64,000 nucleotides of DNA from Rhodobacteraceae bacterium NBU2976 (GTDB lineage Bacteria > Pseudomonadota > Alphaproteobacteria > Rhodobacterales > Rhodobacteraceae), in assembly GCA_023630215.1 (NCBI GenBank), contig JALPRQ010000001.1, positions 124,001-188,000 on the forward strand. Direction: 5' to 3'. A program made the translations under genes and the position numbers. Positions 55,900 to 64,000 of the stretch are shown here, piece after piece (position 1 is the stretch's first letter; each line of letters starts with the position of its first letter). Below the pieces are notes generated by a model. The model had not been told where the DNA came from and ran no database searches. It saw only the letters and a list, made by a program, of their open reading frames with translations.

Positions 55900-57360
55900 A
55901 TGAAATTTCTGGCGCGGAGCTTCTTGGGACTGTTCCTGTTTAGCGTAACGATGGGGCTATTGGCTCTGGCAGGTGGGCAGATCTATTGGGCGCTACAACA
56001 AGCCCAAAACGACGAAGGATTCCGACGTCCCAGTCAGGAACGTGAATTCACGGTTGATGTTGCCACCTTTGAACCCACCCGCATTGCCCCGGTGATCACG
56101 GCTTATGGCACAGTAAAAAGCTGGCGCACGCTTGATCTTCGCGCCTCTGTCGGCGGTGAAATTGTCGAGGTATCCGACGCCTTTCGTGATGGCAAACATG
56201 TCCGCGAGGGCGACCTGCTGTTTCGCATCGATCCGGCCGAGGCCCAGTCAGCATTGGAGCTGGCGCAGATCGCATTGGCCGAAGCGGAAACAGAGCTGAC
56301 TGACGCCACGGCGGCGCTTTCGTTGGTCGAACGTGAATTGGAAATTGCCAACCGGCAATTGGCGCTACGCACCGCCGCGTTAACGCGCCAACAGGACCTG
56401 AAGGCGCGTGGCGTGGGCACGGATGCCGAATTGGAAACCGCCACTTTGGCTGTTATCTCGGCCGAGCAGGCGATTATCTCGCAGCAGCAAGCCATTGCCA
56501 CCGCCAACACCCGCATTGCGCGGGCCAGAATTGCGTTGGACCGTCAAGCGATTGCGGTAACTGACGCCACCCGCACTTTGGAAGCCACCAACCTTGCTGC
56601 CCCGTTTGATGGGGTGCTTAGCGGCGTGAGCGTTTTGCGCGGCGGGCAAGTCAATGCCAATGAAGTGTTGGGACAGTTGATCGATCCTGCCGCGCTGGAA
56701 GTGGCATTTCGGGTGTCGAATGCCCAATATTCGCGCCTTCTGGACGGCGCGGGACGGTTGCAGGCCCTGCCCATTACCGCCACGCTCGATCTGAATGACC
56801 TACCGTTCAAGGTCAGTGGCATTCTGGATCGCGCCGGGGCCGAGGTGGGTGAAGGTCAGACCGGTCGCATCGTTTATGCCCGGCTAGAAGAAGCAGCGGG
56901 CGATATCCTTCAACCCGGAGATTTTCTGACCATCTCGATCACCGAACAGGCGCTGGACAATGTTGCCGTGGTGCCCGCATCGTCGATGACCTCGGATGGG
57001 CGGATGCTGGTGGTGGGGGCTGAACAGCGGCTGGAATCGGTAACCGTCGAGATCGTGCGCTATCAGGCTGATTCGGTATTGATTGCTGATTTTCCTGCGG
57101 GACGAGATTTCGTGATGGCGCTGACCCCGCAAATTGGTGTCGGGATAAAGGTGAATCCGCTGCGCGATGGCACAGCTGTGAGCCCCAGTGAACCAGAGAA
57201 TATTACGCTGGACCCGGATCGTCGGGCCCGGTTGATCGCCTTTATCGAGAGCAATGACCGGATGCCTGCTGACGTTAAGGCTCGCATCCTTGGGCAATTG
57301 CAACAGGACGAAGTCCCCAAAGAAGTGGTGGACCGCCTGGAAGAGCGGATGGGCGGTTAG
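55900..57360 (+). CDS. RND efflux membrane-fusion protein (HlyD/AcrA type)
   Basis: A 486-residue periplasmic adaptor with one N-terminal membrane segment (FLGLFLFSVTMGLLALAGG). The biotinyl-lipoyl-like part (VITAYGTVKSWRTLDLRASVGGEIVEV) flanks a long coiled-coil hairpin (residues about 120-225, e.g. LELAQIALAEAETELTD and QQQAIATANTRIARA), followed by the barrel segment AAPFDGVLSGVSVLRGGQV. It links the inner-membrane pump encoded next to an outer-membrane channel that is not in this window. The stop is three bases before the pump ATG. Confidence 0.92.
   Translation: MKFLARSFLGLFLFSVTMGLLALAGGQIYWALQQAQNDEGFRRPSQEREFTVDVATFEPTRIAPVITAYGTVKSWRTLDLRASVGGEIVEVSDAFRDGKHVREGDLLFRIDPAEAQSALELAQIALAEAETELTDATAALSLVERELEIANRQLALRTAALTRQQDLKARGVGTDAELETATLAVISAEQAIISQQQAIATANTRIARARIALDRQAIAVTDATRTLEATNLAAPFDGVLSGVSVLRGGQVNANEVLGQLIDPAALEVAFRVSNAQYSRLLDGAGRLQALPITATLDLNDLPFKVSGILDRAGAEVGEGQTGRIVYARLEEAAGDILQPGDFLTISITEQALDNVAVVPASSMTSDGRMLVVGAEQRLESVTVEIVRYQADSVLIADFPAGRDFVMALTPQIGVGIKVNPLRDGTAVSPSEPENITLDPDRRARLIAFIESNDRMPADVKARILGQLQQDEVPKEVVDRLEERMGG
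56344..56359. repeat. Palindrome ATTGCC-N4-GGCAAT, site 3 (intragenic)
   Basis: ATTGCCAACCGGCAAT lies inside the membrane-fusion gene, encoding part of the coiled-coil hairpin (EIANRQL). It matches sites 1 and 2 at every fixed position. Confidence 0.5.
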
Positions 57361-57363
57361 AGC

Positions 57364-60300
57364 ATGGCATCGGATCGGAACATAAAGGCGCGCGCGGTCT
57401 TTTCCTATTTCACCCGCCACAAAACGATCGCCAACCTTTTGATGATCGTTTTGCTGGTGCTCGGGGTTATCGCGGCATCTAAAATCCGGTCACAGTTTTT
57501 CCCGGACGTTGTGATCGAAAATATCAACGTCACGGTTTCCTGGCCGGGGGCCGGCCCCGAAGAGGTTGATACCGCCATCGTCGCGGTGTTGGAAACGGCG
57601 CTTCTGACAGTCGAGGGGGTGGACTCCTCCTCGTCGACGGCGACCGAAGGAAATGCCCGCATATCGCTGAGTTTCGAGCCGGGTTGGGACATGGCGCAAG
57701 CCCAAGAGGATGTGCAATCCGCCGTCGATGCGGTCGGCAATCTGCCAGAAACGGCTGAACCACCCGAAGTGCGTCGGTCAATCTGGCGTGACCGGGTGAC
57801 GGATGTGATGATTTTTGGCCCGGTGACCGCCGAACAGCTTGGGCGTTTTGCGGATGAATTTGCTGCACGGCTTTATCGCGAGGGGATCACCCGCACCAGT
57901 ATAAGTGGCATAGAATCCCAAACCATTCGCGTTATCTTGAACGAGGCCACGCTGATCGAACATGGCCTGACGATGCGCGATGTGTCGACCGCGATCCAGC
58001 AACAATCGACCACCTCGCCCGCGGGCGAGGTGACAGGTGTGAATTCCCGCCTGAGAACCGGAGAAGAGCGGCGCACCGTACAGGATCTGGACGAGATCGT
58101 TGTGCGCACCGAGGCGGACGGTTCAAAACTCTACCTGTCCGATATCGCCCAACTGGAGGTTAATCAGGCCGATGCTGGTCAAGCCTATTTTACCCAGCAG
58201 ATGCCGGCAGTGCTGGTGCGGGTGGATCGGAACGACCGAGGCGACGCCATTCGGATGCAGACCGAAGTGGCGCGGATCGCGGCGGAACTGGAACCCACCC
58301 TGCCCGCGGGTACGCAAGTTCAGTTGATTAACACCCGTGCCGAACAGATCACCGACCGGCTGGACATTCTGTTTGAAAACGGGCTGATGGGTTTGGCGCT
58401 GGTGCTAGCCATGCTGTATCTGTTCTTGGGGGCCCGCACAGCCTTTTGGGTGGCGGCTGGCATTCCGGTGGCAATGTTTGCGGCCATAGCGGTCATGTTC
58501 GCGGCAGGTCTGACGATCAACATGATCTCGCTGTTTGCCTTGATCATCACGCTGGGGATCGTCGTGGATGACGCGATCGTGCTGGGTGAGCATGCCGATT
58601 TTCGCGCTCGCCGCCTACAGGAAAGCCCGGCGGTTGCTGCCGAGAATGCCGCGACGCGCATGGCCTCGCCGATCTTTTCCTCGACCATCACGACGGTTCT
58701 GGCCTTTTTCGGGCTGGTGGCCATCGGCGGCAGGTTCGGGACCTTGATCGCTGACATTCCCTTTACGGTGATTGCGGTCTTGCTGGCGTCATTGGTGGAA
58801 TGCTTCCTGATTTTGCCCAACCATATGTCTCATGCGCTGGTTTCGGTCGCCAAACAACGCTGGTGGGACTGGCCAAGCCGGATGTTCAATGCAGGTTTCC
58901 GCTGGTTCCGAGACCGGATTTTCATTCGATTCATGCGGCTTGTGGTGGCGCTGCGATATCCGGTGGTCGCGGGGATGATCACGCTTCTGGCCCTTAGCGC
59001 ATCAATATGGATCAAGGGGGATGTAACATGGCGTTTCTTCTCGTCCCCTGAACAGGGATCCATCACCGGAAATGTCGCAATGCTGCCATCTGCGACACGC
59101 ACAGACACGATTGCGATGGTGAACGAAGTTGAACGCGCGGTGACAGTTGTTGCCCAAGCCTATGAGGACGAATTCGGCGTTTATCCAGTAACCCATGTGC
59201 TGACACAGGTCGGTGGCACGGTCGGGCGAGGCCTGTCGGGACAGGATACCAAAGATCCCGATCAGCTGGGGTCCATTGATATCGGCTTGATCGACGCGGA
59301 CTTGCGACCCTTTTCCAGTTCCGAATTCCTGACCAAGGTGCAGGAGGAGGTGCGGAACCTGCCCTTGATGGAAACGCTGTCCTTCCGTCAATGGGGCTTT
59401 GGGCCGGGCGGGGATTCCTTGGATGTCAGTCTCTATGGCGCGGACGCTCAGACACTAAAAGCGGCGGCGGAATATCTGAAAACCAGTCTTGCACGGTATC
59501 CGGCTGTCAGCGCGCTGGAGGACAATCTGGCCTATGACAAATCCGAACTGACGTTGCAGCTGACCCCGCTTGGGCAATCGCTTGGCTTTACCATCGACGA
59601 ACTGGGACGCAACCTGCGTGACCGGCTTAGTGGTATCGAAGCGGCGACGTTCCCGGATGGAAACCGGTCCGGAAGCATCTTGGTCGAACTGGCCGCCGAG
59701 GAGTTGACCGCCGATTTCCTGACCCGCGCACGGATCATGTCCCCGACTGGAGAATTCGTGCAATTGTCCGAAATCGTGACCATCAGTGAGTCGTTAGGCT
59801 TCTCGACCGTGCGGCGCGAGAATGGATTGCGCTTGATCCGGGTGAATGGCGACATATCCGAGGATGATCCGGCGCTTGCTGCCAGTATTACCGAGGCGTT
59901 GCAGACCACGATCCTGCCCGATGTCGCCAGCCGCTTTGGTGTCGAATGGGACCTGGGAGGGTTGGCCGAGCAGGAGCGCGATTTCCTGACCGATGCGCTG
60001 GTCGGCTTTACGTTATGTATGCTGGGTATCTATCTGACGTTGGCTTGGATCTTTGCCAGCTGGACCCGACCGATGGTGGTTATGGTGGTGATCCCGTTTG
60101 GGTTGGTTGGAACGATCTGGGGGCATTACGCATGGGATGTGCCACTATCTATGTTCACCGTGGTGGGGTTGATCGGCATGTCAGGAATTTTCATCAATGA
60201 TTCCATCGTGTTGATCTCGACGATACAGGAATATGCAAGGTCACGCGCCCTGATCCCGGCGATCATCGACGCAACCACTGACCGATTGCGCCCGTTGATG

Positions 60301-60783
60301 TTGACGACGCTGACCACCGTTCTTGGGTTAGCGCCGTTGTTGTATGAGACCTCGCAACAGGCGCAGTTTTTGAAACCGACGGTGATTACGCTGGTCTATG
60401 GTTTGGGATTTGGGTTCTTTGTCGTGATCCTGATTGTGCCCTCGCTGGTCGCGATGCAACTGGATGTGCAGCGCTTGCTGACCTCGACCCGGCGCGCAAT
60501 GGTTGGGCGCGCGACGCCAAAAGGCATAAAGCTGGCCATGTTTACGTTGGGGCTTGGGCTGATCGGATGGGGTGCGGTAACGGTCGGAAGCTGGGTCGCA
60601 ACAGGTCAGGTGATCAGTTGGGCGCAGCCGCTGACTGAACGTCTGTCAATGCTACCCGGTGGACTGAAACCCCTGATCGTGATGCTGGCAGGCACGGCCC
60701 TGATCCTGTTGTTGACCCTGCCGCTCGTTCGCGTGTTGGGCCGGCGTGGTCCCAATCCGGACAGCGAAACAGACCGCGCTTGA
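57364..60783 (+). CDS. RND-family multidrug efflux permease
   Basis: A 1,139-residue inner-membrane proton antiporter with the twelve-helix, two-halves RND layout and large periplasmic loops. The first segment (IANLLMIVLLVLGVIAASKI) and the conserved helix-4 pair in IVVDDAIVLGEHADF (the Asp-Asp proton relay) are present; the second half repeats the pattern with GLIGMSGIFINDSIVLI. It would export hydrophobic or toxic compounds with the adaptor encoded upstream. The extra C-terminal region beyond about 1040 (two more hydrophobic segments) is longer than in AcrB. Confidence 0.93.
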   Translation: MASDRNIKARAVFSYFTRHKTIANLLMIVLLVLGVIAASKIRSQFFPDVVIENINVTVSWPGAGPEEVDTAIVAVLETALLTVEGVDSSSSTATEGNARISLSFEPGWDMAQAQEDVQSAVDAVGNLPETAEPPEVRRSIWRDRVTDVMIFGPVTAEQLGRFADEFAARLYREGITRTSISGIESQTIRVILNEATLIEHGLTMRDVSTAIQQQSTTSPAGEVTGVNSRLRTGEERRTVQDLDEIVVRTEADGSKLYLSDIAQLEVNQADAGQAYFTQQMPAVLVRVDRNDRGDAIRMQTEVARIAAELEPTLPAGTQVQLINTRAEQITDRLDILFENGLMGLALVLAMLYLFLGARTAFWVAAGIPVAMFAAIAVMFAAGLTINMISLFALIITLGIVVDDAIVLGEHADFRARRLQESPAVAAENAATRMASPIFSSTITTVLAFFGLVAIGGRFGTLIADIPFTVIAVLLASLVECFLILPNHMSHALVSVAKQRWWDWPSRMFNAGFRWFRDRIFIRFMRLVVALRYPVVAGMITLLALSASIWIKGDVTWRFFSSPEQGSITGNVAMLPSATRTDTIAMVNEVERAVTVVAQAYEDEFGVYPVTHVLTQVGGTVGRGLSGQDTKDPDQLGSIDIGLIDADLRPFSSSEFLTKVQEEVRNLPLMETLSFRQWGFGPGGDSLDVSLYGADAQTLKAAAEYLKTSLARYPAVSALEDNLAYDKSELTLQLTPLGQSLGFTIDELGRNLRDRLSGIEAATFPDGNRSGSILVELAAEELTADFLTRARIMSPTGEFVQLSEIVTISESLGFSTVRRENGLRLIRVNGDISEDDPALAASITEALQTTILPDVASRFGVEWDLGGLAEQERDFLTDALVGFTLCMLGIYLTLAWIFASWTRPMVVMVVIPFGLVGTIWGHYAWDVPLSMFTVVGLIGMSGIFINDSIVLISTIQEYARSRALIPAIIDATTDRLRPLMLTTLTTVLGLAPLLYETSQQAQFLKPTVITLVYGLGFGFFVVILIVPSLVAMQLDVQRLLTSTRRAMVGRATPKGIKLAMFTLGLGLIGWGAVTVGSWVATGQVISWAQPLTERLSMLPGGLKPLIVMLAGTALILLLTLPLVRVLGRRGPNPDSETDRA

Positions 60784-60814
60784 CCTTGTGCGGATTGCGC
60801 CGCAGACAGGTCTG

Positions 60815-62272
60815 ATGCACCGGTATCTGACCTTATTGCTTTTGCTGTTTCCCCCGTATGGAACCCATGCCGAAGAGGGCGAAAACCGCGCGCGTGAGGT
60901 TTGCGCGATCTGTCACGCCTTTCCCGATGCCGATCTGCTGAGCCGCGATATCTGGCTGGGGCATGTCCTACCCGAGATGGGTGCACGATTGGGATTTCAG
61001 AGCTTTCAGGGGCGCATCTATATCCCCAATCCGGACGCCCCCGACGGGATATATGCGGACGCGCCGATGATCAGCCCGGCAGAATGGAAGGCGATCATTG
61101 AGTATTACACCCGCACAGCGCCCGAGAGGCTGCCCTATGACTGGCCTACGCGTCGACAAACTGACCTGTTTAGCATCGAAATGTCAGACCCGGCGCTTCA
61201 TGAGTTCCCGACAACAACCGCAGTTCATATTGATGTTGGAAAGCAACAAATCCTTGCCGCTGACGCATTTGCGTTAGGGGTTGAAACCTATGACAAGGAT
61301 GTGGATCGGATTGAAACGCTGCGTATCGGTGGTGTGGTGTCAAAATTCGCCCTGACAGGCGCGGGCTATTGGGCGAGTGTCATGGGGCCGGATATTGGTC
61401 AGCGCGAGGCGGCCTTTGGCATGCTGATCCGTCCAGATGACGCGGGGTTCGAACGTATGGCCACAGGGTTGCATCGCCCGGTCGATCTGATTGTCGGGGA
61501 CGTCAATAGTGATGGACTGGACGATGCCATTATCGCCGAATTCGGCACACATCGCGGAGGATTGCGTCTGTTGATCGGACAGGCCGACGGCACCTTCCTC
61601 ATCAGGCAATTATTGGAGGATGCCGGGGTATCGGCGTTGGAACTTGTCGGTGAGACGCTTTGGGTGTTGATTGCGCAAGGGGATGAGCGGATTGTGCGAA
61701 TTGACGCTTTTGCGACTGACCCGGTTGTTACCGAAGTCGCGCGTTTTCCACCGGTCTATGGCAGCAGCAGTTTGCAGGTTATAGACCTCAATCTGGATGG
61801 GTATGTTGATCTGTTGCTGACGACGGGGGATAACGCGGACTTCTCGCCGGAATATAAACCCTATCATGGGGTGCATGTGTTAATCGGTCAGCCGGACGGC
61901 ACATTTGCCCGGCAGTTTTACCCGCTTGATGGGGCGACTAGCGCGGTCGCAGCTGATTTTGATCTGGATGGGGACTTGGATATTGCCGCTATTGCCTATT
62001 ACGCGCGAACCGATGCACCGCTGGATGAATCCCTGTTCATGTTGCTGATAAACGAAGAGGGTCAGTTCCAGCCCGCTAAGGTCGCCGGATTGGGGCGGTT
62101 GGGGCGGTTCGTGGCCATGTCAGCCGGCGATATCGATGGCGATGGCGATACGGATATCGCGCTGGCCAACATGGCATTTGGCCCCTATGGCCCGATGACG
62201 GTCTCGTCCGATTTGCAAAAACAATGGTTGGCGGGTCCGGCAGTGGTTTTGCTGCGCAATGAGCTGCGATGA
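60815..62272 (+). CDS. Exported FG-GAP/VCBS repeat protein with haem-binding motif
   Basis: A protein of about 485 residues with a signal peptide (MHRYLTLLLLLFPPYGTHA). A single CAICH haem motif follows near residue 30, and then a beta-propeller with FG-GAP-type calcium loops: DVNSDGLDDAI, DLNLDGYVDLL, DFDLDGDLDIA and DIDGDGDTDIA. The combination suggests an exported c-type cytochrome fused to a propeller; function unknown. The ATG at 60815 is chosen for the signal peptide; upstream in-frame codons overlap the pump gene. It starts 31 bases after the pump stop and probably belongs to that operon. Confidence 0.78.
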   Translation: MHRYLTLLLLLFPPYGTHAEEGENRAREVCAICHAFPDADLLSRDIWLGHVLPEMGARLGFQSFQGRIYIPNPDAPDGIYADAPMISPAEWKAIIEYYTRTAPERLPYDWPTRRQTDLFSIEMSDPALHEFPTTTAVHIDVGKQQILAADAFALGVETYDKDVDRIETLRIGGVVSKFALTGAGYWASVMGPDIGQREAAFGMLIRPDDAGFERMATGLHRPVDLIVGDVNSDGLDDAIIAEFGTHRGGLRLLIGQADGTFLIRQLLEDAGVSALELVGETLWVLIAQGDERIVRIDAFATDPVVTEVARFPPVYGSSSLQVIDLNLDGYVDLLLTTGDNADFSPEYKPYHGVHVLIGQPDGTFARQFYPLDGATSAVAADFDLDGDLDIAAIAYYARTDAPLDESLFMLLINEEGQFQPAKVAGLGRLGRFVAMSAGDIDGDGDTDIALANMAFGPYGPMTVSSDLQKQWLAGPAVVLLRNELR

Positions 62273-62381
62273 AGGCGGCTGTCCTGTCTTGCAGAATTTC
62301 GTTCCAGTTTCTGCTATATCCCAATGATTGCGTAGGCACTTGACGATTCGGATAATTGTGCCGTAAAAGGCGCTGGAAAAT

Positions 62382-62406
62382 ACGTCAGTATATGCGACGT
62401 TTTTTT
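62382..62406 (+). terminator. Possible weak terminator before gltB
   Basis: ACGTC at 62382-62386 pairs with GACGT at 62396-62400 around a 9-base loop and is followed by a run of seven T (62400-62406). The stem is short, so efficiency is uncertain; it could end the pump operon or act as an attenuator for gltB. Confidence 0.4.
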
Positions 62407-62552
62407 GGGAGTGAACGCGGTTGCAACCCTCGGCATGCTTACCACCCGGTTGGCATGCTTTTGTGACCGCCGGTTTCCGGAAACGGAGGTACCGGTGCAA
62501 CGTCAGGGATGGCGGGGAAATCCTGCGCCCTGACCTGAAAAGGAGACGCGAA
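62407..62552 (+). ncRNA. Structured 5' leader of gltB
   Basis: The leader contains several helices. GCATGC occurs twice around a small ACC/GGT inner stem (about 62433-62458). Further on, GTCAGGG at 62502-62508 pairs with CCCTGAC at 62528-62534, enclosing GCGGG at 62512-62516 paired with CCTGC at 62522-62526. The last hairpin ends just before the ribosome site AGGAG at 62541. This looks like a regulated leader or riboswitch-like element; I cannot match it to a known class by eye. Confidence 0.45.
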
Positions 62553-64000
62553 GTGGCAGAGCGCAATAACACGCACGGTCTTTATGACCACAGCCTTGAC
62601 AAAGATAGCTGTGGAGTCGGCTTCATCACTCGAAAATCGGGTGAGCAGACTCATGACGTGTTGCGAAAGGCCCATGAAGCACTGTGCACCATTCCGCATC
62701 GCGGCGGGATGAGCGCCGAGGGCGTTGGTGACGGTGCTGGCGTCAATGTGGATTTGCCGGTGCATTTTTTCCGTAAAGTCACCGGTGATTTCGATCTGAA
62801 AGAGGGCGATTTCGGCGTCGCGAACTTCTTTTACCCAAAAGATGCGGCGCACAATGTCAACGCGCAGAATCTGATCGACAAATCCCTTCATGATCAGGGA
62901 CTTAAAGTCATTTTACACCGCGATGTTCCGGTCGAGGAATCCGCTGTGCGTCCCGCAGCGCTGAAATATCTTCAGCGCATTCGCCAGTTCGTATTTCTGC
63001 GCCCCGAAGGGGCGTCGGATCGAGCCTTTGACAAGGCGATCTACGAAGCGCAGTTGGCGGTCGAATCCGAAGCCTATTATCGCGACGATCTGGCGGGATT
63101 GTCGCCCTTGTCCATGTCAGCGCGCACGATGGTCTATAAGGGTCGTCTGAATTCAAACGAGGTCATCCCCTATTTCAAGGACCTAGGTGACAAGGATTTC
63201 GCCATCCGTTCGTTGTTTTTCCATACGCGGTTTTCGACCAACACCGAACCGCAGTCCGCGACGGCGCAGCCATTCCATACACTGGCGCACAATGGCGAGT
63301 TGAACACTGACAAGAAGAACCGCCTGTCCGAAGCCGCGATCGCCCATATGAACCAGCGCCGGATTTACGCGCCTAAAGGCCAATCGGATTCGGCGCGGTT
63401 GGATCAAACCGTTCAGCGTCGGTTGATCGAAGACGATATGGATCTGGTCACCGCCATCGTTGCGATGATGCCGCCTGCTTGGGAAAATGACAGTCGCATG
63501 TCCGAAGATGTACGGGTGATGCTGGAATATTTTTCGCTCTACGAAGAGAAAAACGACGGTCCGGCTGCTGTCATTTTCGGCGACGGAAAAGTTGTCGGCG
63601 CCCGTCTCGACCGATTGGGTTTGCGCCCGTTGCGTTCGGTCGAAACCGAAGACTATCTGTGCGTGATGTCCGAAGCCGGACAGATCGATTTCCCACCTGA
63701 AAGCGTGCTGCGCCGCGGTCGTATCGAAGCAGGAGGCATGATCGTTTATGACCATGTTCGCAAACGGTCCTATGACTCGGTCGAAGCGCTGGAAATGCTG
63801 GCGAAGAAGCAGAATTATCGGAGGCTTCTGGAAGACGCACGGATCAACCTGAGTGACCTGCCTGTTGCTGATCGCCCCGGCGTTCATAAGGGCGACTTCA
63901 ATGATGCACAGCGTTGGGTTGCCTACTCGCTTAATCAGGAAAGCTTCCGGTTCATGATGGATCCGATGCTGGCGGGCGGGGAACGGATTTCCGCGATGGG
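62553..64000 (+). CDS. gltB: Glutamate synthase large subunit (partial, runs off the window)
   Basis: The first 482 codons of a glutamine amidotransferase-type gene, starting with GTG after AAAAGGAG at 7 bases. The N-terminal nucleophile Cys lies at residue 20 (DKDSCGVGF), in the position of GltB enzymes that are cleaved before the Cys. HRGGMSAEGVGDGAG and HNGELNT continue the class II glutamine amidotransferase domain, and LRPLRSV appears near residue 358. Ammonia from glutamine would pass to 2-oxoglutarate to give glutamate. The C-terminal synthase domains lie beyond the window. The sequence differs from the commonest Rhodobacterales GltB N-terminus that I recall, so it may be a second clade of the enzyme. 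Confidence 0.9.
   Translation, partial: MAERNNTHGLYDHSLDKDSCGVGFITRKSGEQTHDVLRKAHEALCTIPHRGGMSAEGVGDGAGVNVDLPVHFFRKVTGDFDLKEGDFGVANFFYPKDAAHNVNAQNLIDKSLHDQGLKVILHRDVPVEESAVRPAALKYLQRIRQFVFLRPEGASDRAFDKAIYEAQLAVESEAYYRDDLAGLSPLSMSARTMVYKGRLNSNEVIPYFKDLGDKDFAIRSLFFHTRFSTNTEPQSATAQPFHTLAHNGELNTDKKNRLSEAAIAHMNQRRIYAPKGQSDSARLDQTVQRRLIEDDMDLVTAIVAMMPPAWENDSRMSEDVRVMLEYFSLYEEKNDGPAAVIFGDGKVVGARLDRLGLRPLRSVETEDYLCVMSEAGQIDFPPESVLRRGRIEAGGMIVYDHVRKRSYDSVEALEMLAKKQNYRRLLEDARINLSDLPVADRPGVHKGDFNDAQRWVAYSLNQESFRFMMDPMLAGGERISAM

Noticed and set aside
62439-63887. Minus-strand frames opposite the start of gltB (62439-62891 and 63183-63887)
   Set aside because: The plus strand encodes an unbroken GltB N-terminus with a good ribosome site, so these are shadows.

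Overview
The window looks like a chromosomal segment of an alphaproteobacterium of the Rhodobacterales (Roseobacter-like) type. The evidence is the gene order enoyl-CoA hydratase, rpsT, dnaA, dnaN, recF, gyrB; a perfect Irr-type iron-control palindrome in front of mbfA; and alphaproteobacterial versions of cca, ribA and maeB. No tRNA, rRNA, insertion sequence, integrase or CRISPR array was recognised. Assignments rest on reading the sequence and its translations; no database search was run.

Region 1 (1-14 kb) is replication and housekeeping: a crotonase, ribosomal protein S20, a secreted multicopper oxidase, a rhodanese, dnaA-dnaN-recF, a LysE-type exporter, a RibD/DHFR-like reductase, gyrB, a periplasmic thioredoxin-fold protein, a DMT exporter and an HU protein. 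Region 2 (14-24 kb) holds a coupled purine-salvage pair (ade-amn), free-methionine-sulfoxide reductase, rsmD, a phytanoyl-CoA dioxygenase-like protein, a flavoprotein reductase, and a three-gene overlapping set (GNAT, pterin dehydratase, APH-like kinase). Region 3 (24-37 kb) has mutS, an Irr-box-controlled mbfA followed by a di-heme cytochrome, maeB-ribokinase-nucleoside hydrolase with overlapping ends, ribA-NUDIX-cca, and an OmpR-type regulator.

Region 4 (37.5-53.3 kb, all minus strand) is the most unusual part. A giant autotransporter of about 2,940 residues, with exact 153-bp internal repeats, ends at a terminator. It is followed by a dual-specificity phosphatase, a Roadblock/LC7 protein, a second possible Roadblock-like protein, an ABC ATPase fused to a phosphatase-like domain that has lost its catalytic Cys, and two dynamin-type GTPases. 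The last four genes overlap or nearly touch. I read this as a candidate undescribed GTPase/Roadblock/phosphatase membrane-remodelling or secretion module.

Region 5 (53.5-64 kb) carries a TIGR03032-like protein divergent from the autotransporter, an orphan ParB-like protein flanked by copies of a palindrome ATTGCC-N4-GGCAAT (a third copy lies in the next gene), an RND efflux pair, an FG-GAP protein with a haem-binding motif, and the start of a glutamate synthase large-subunit gene behind a structured leader. The gltB frame runs off the window end.
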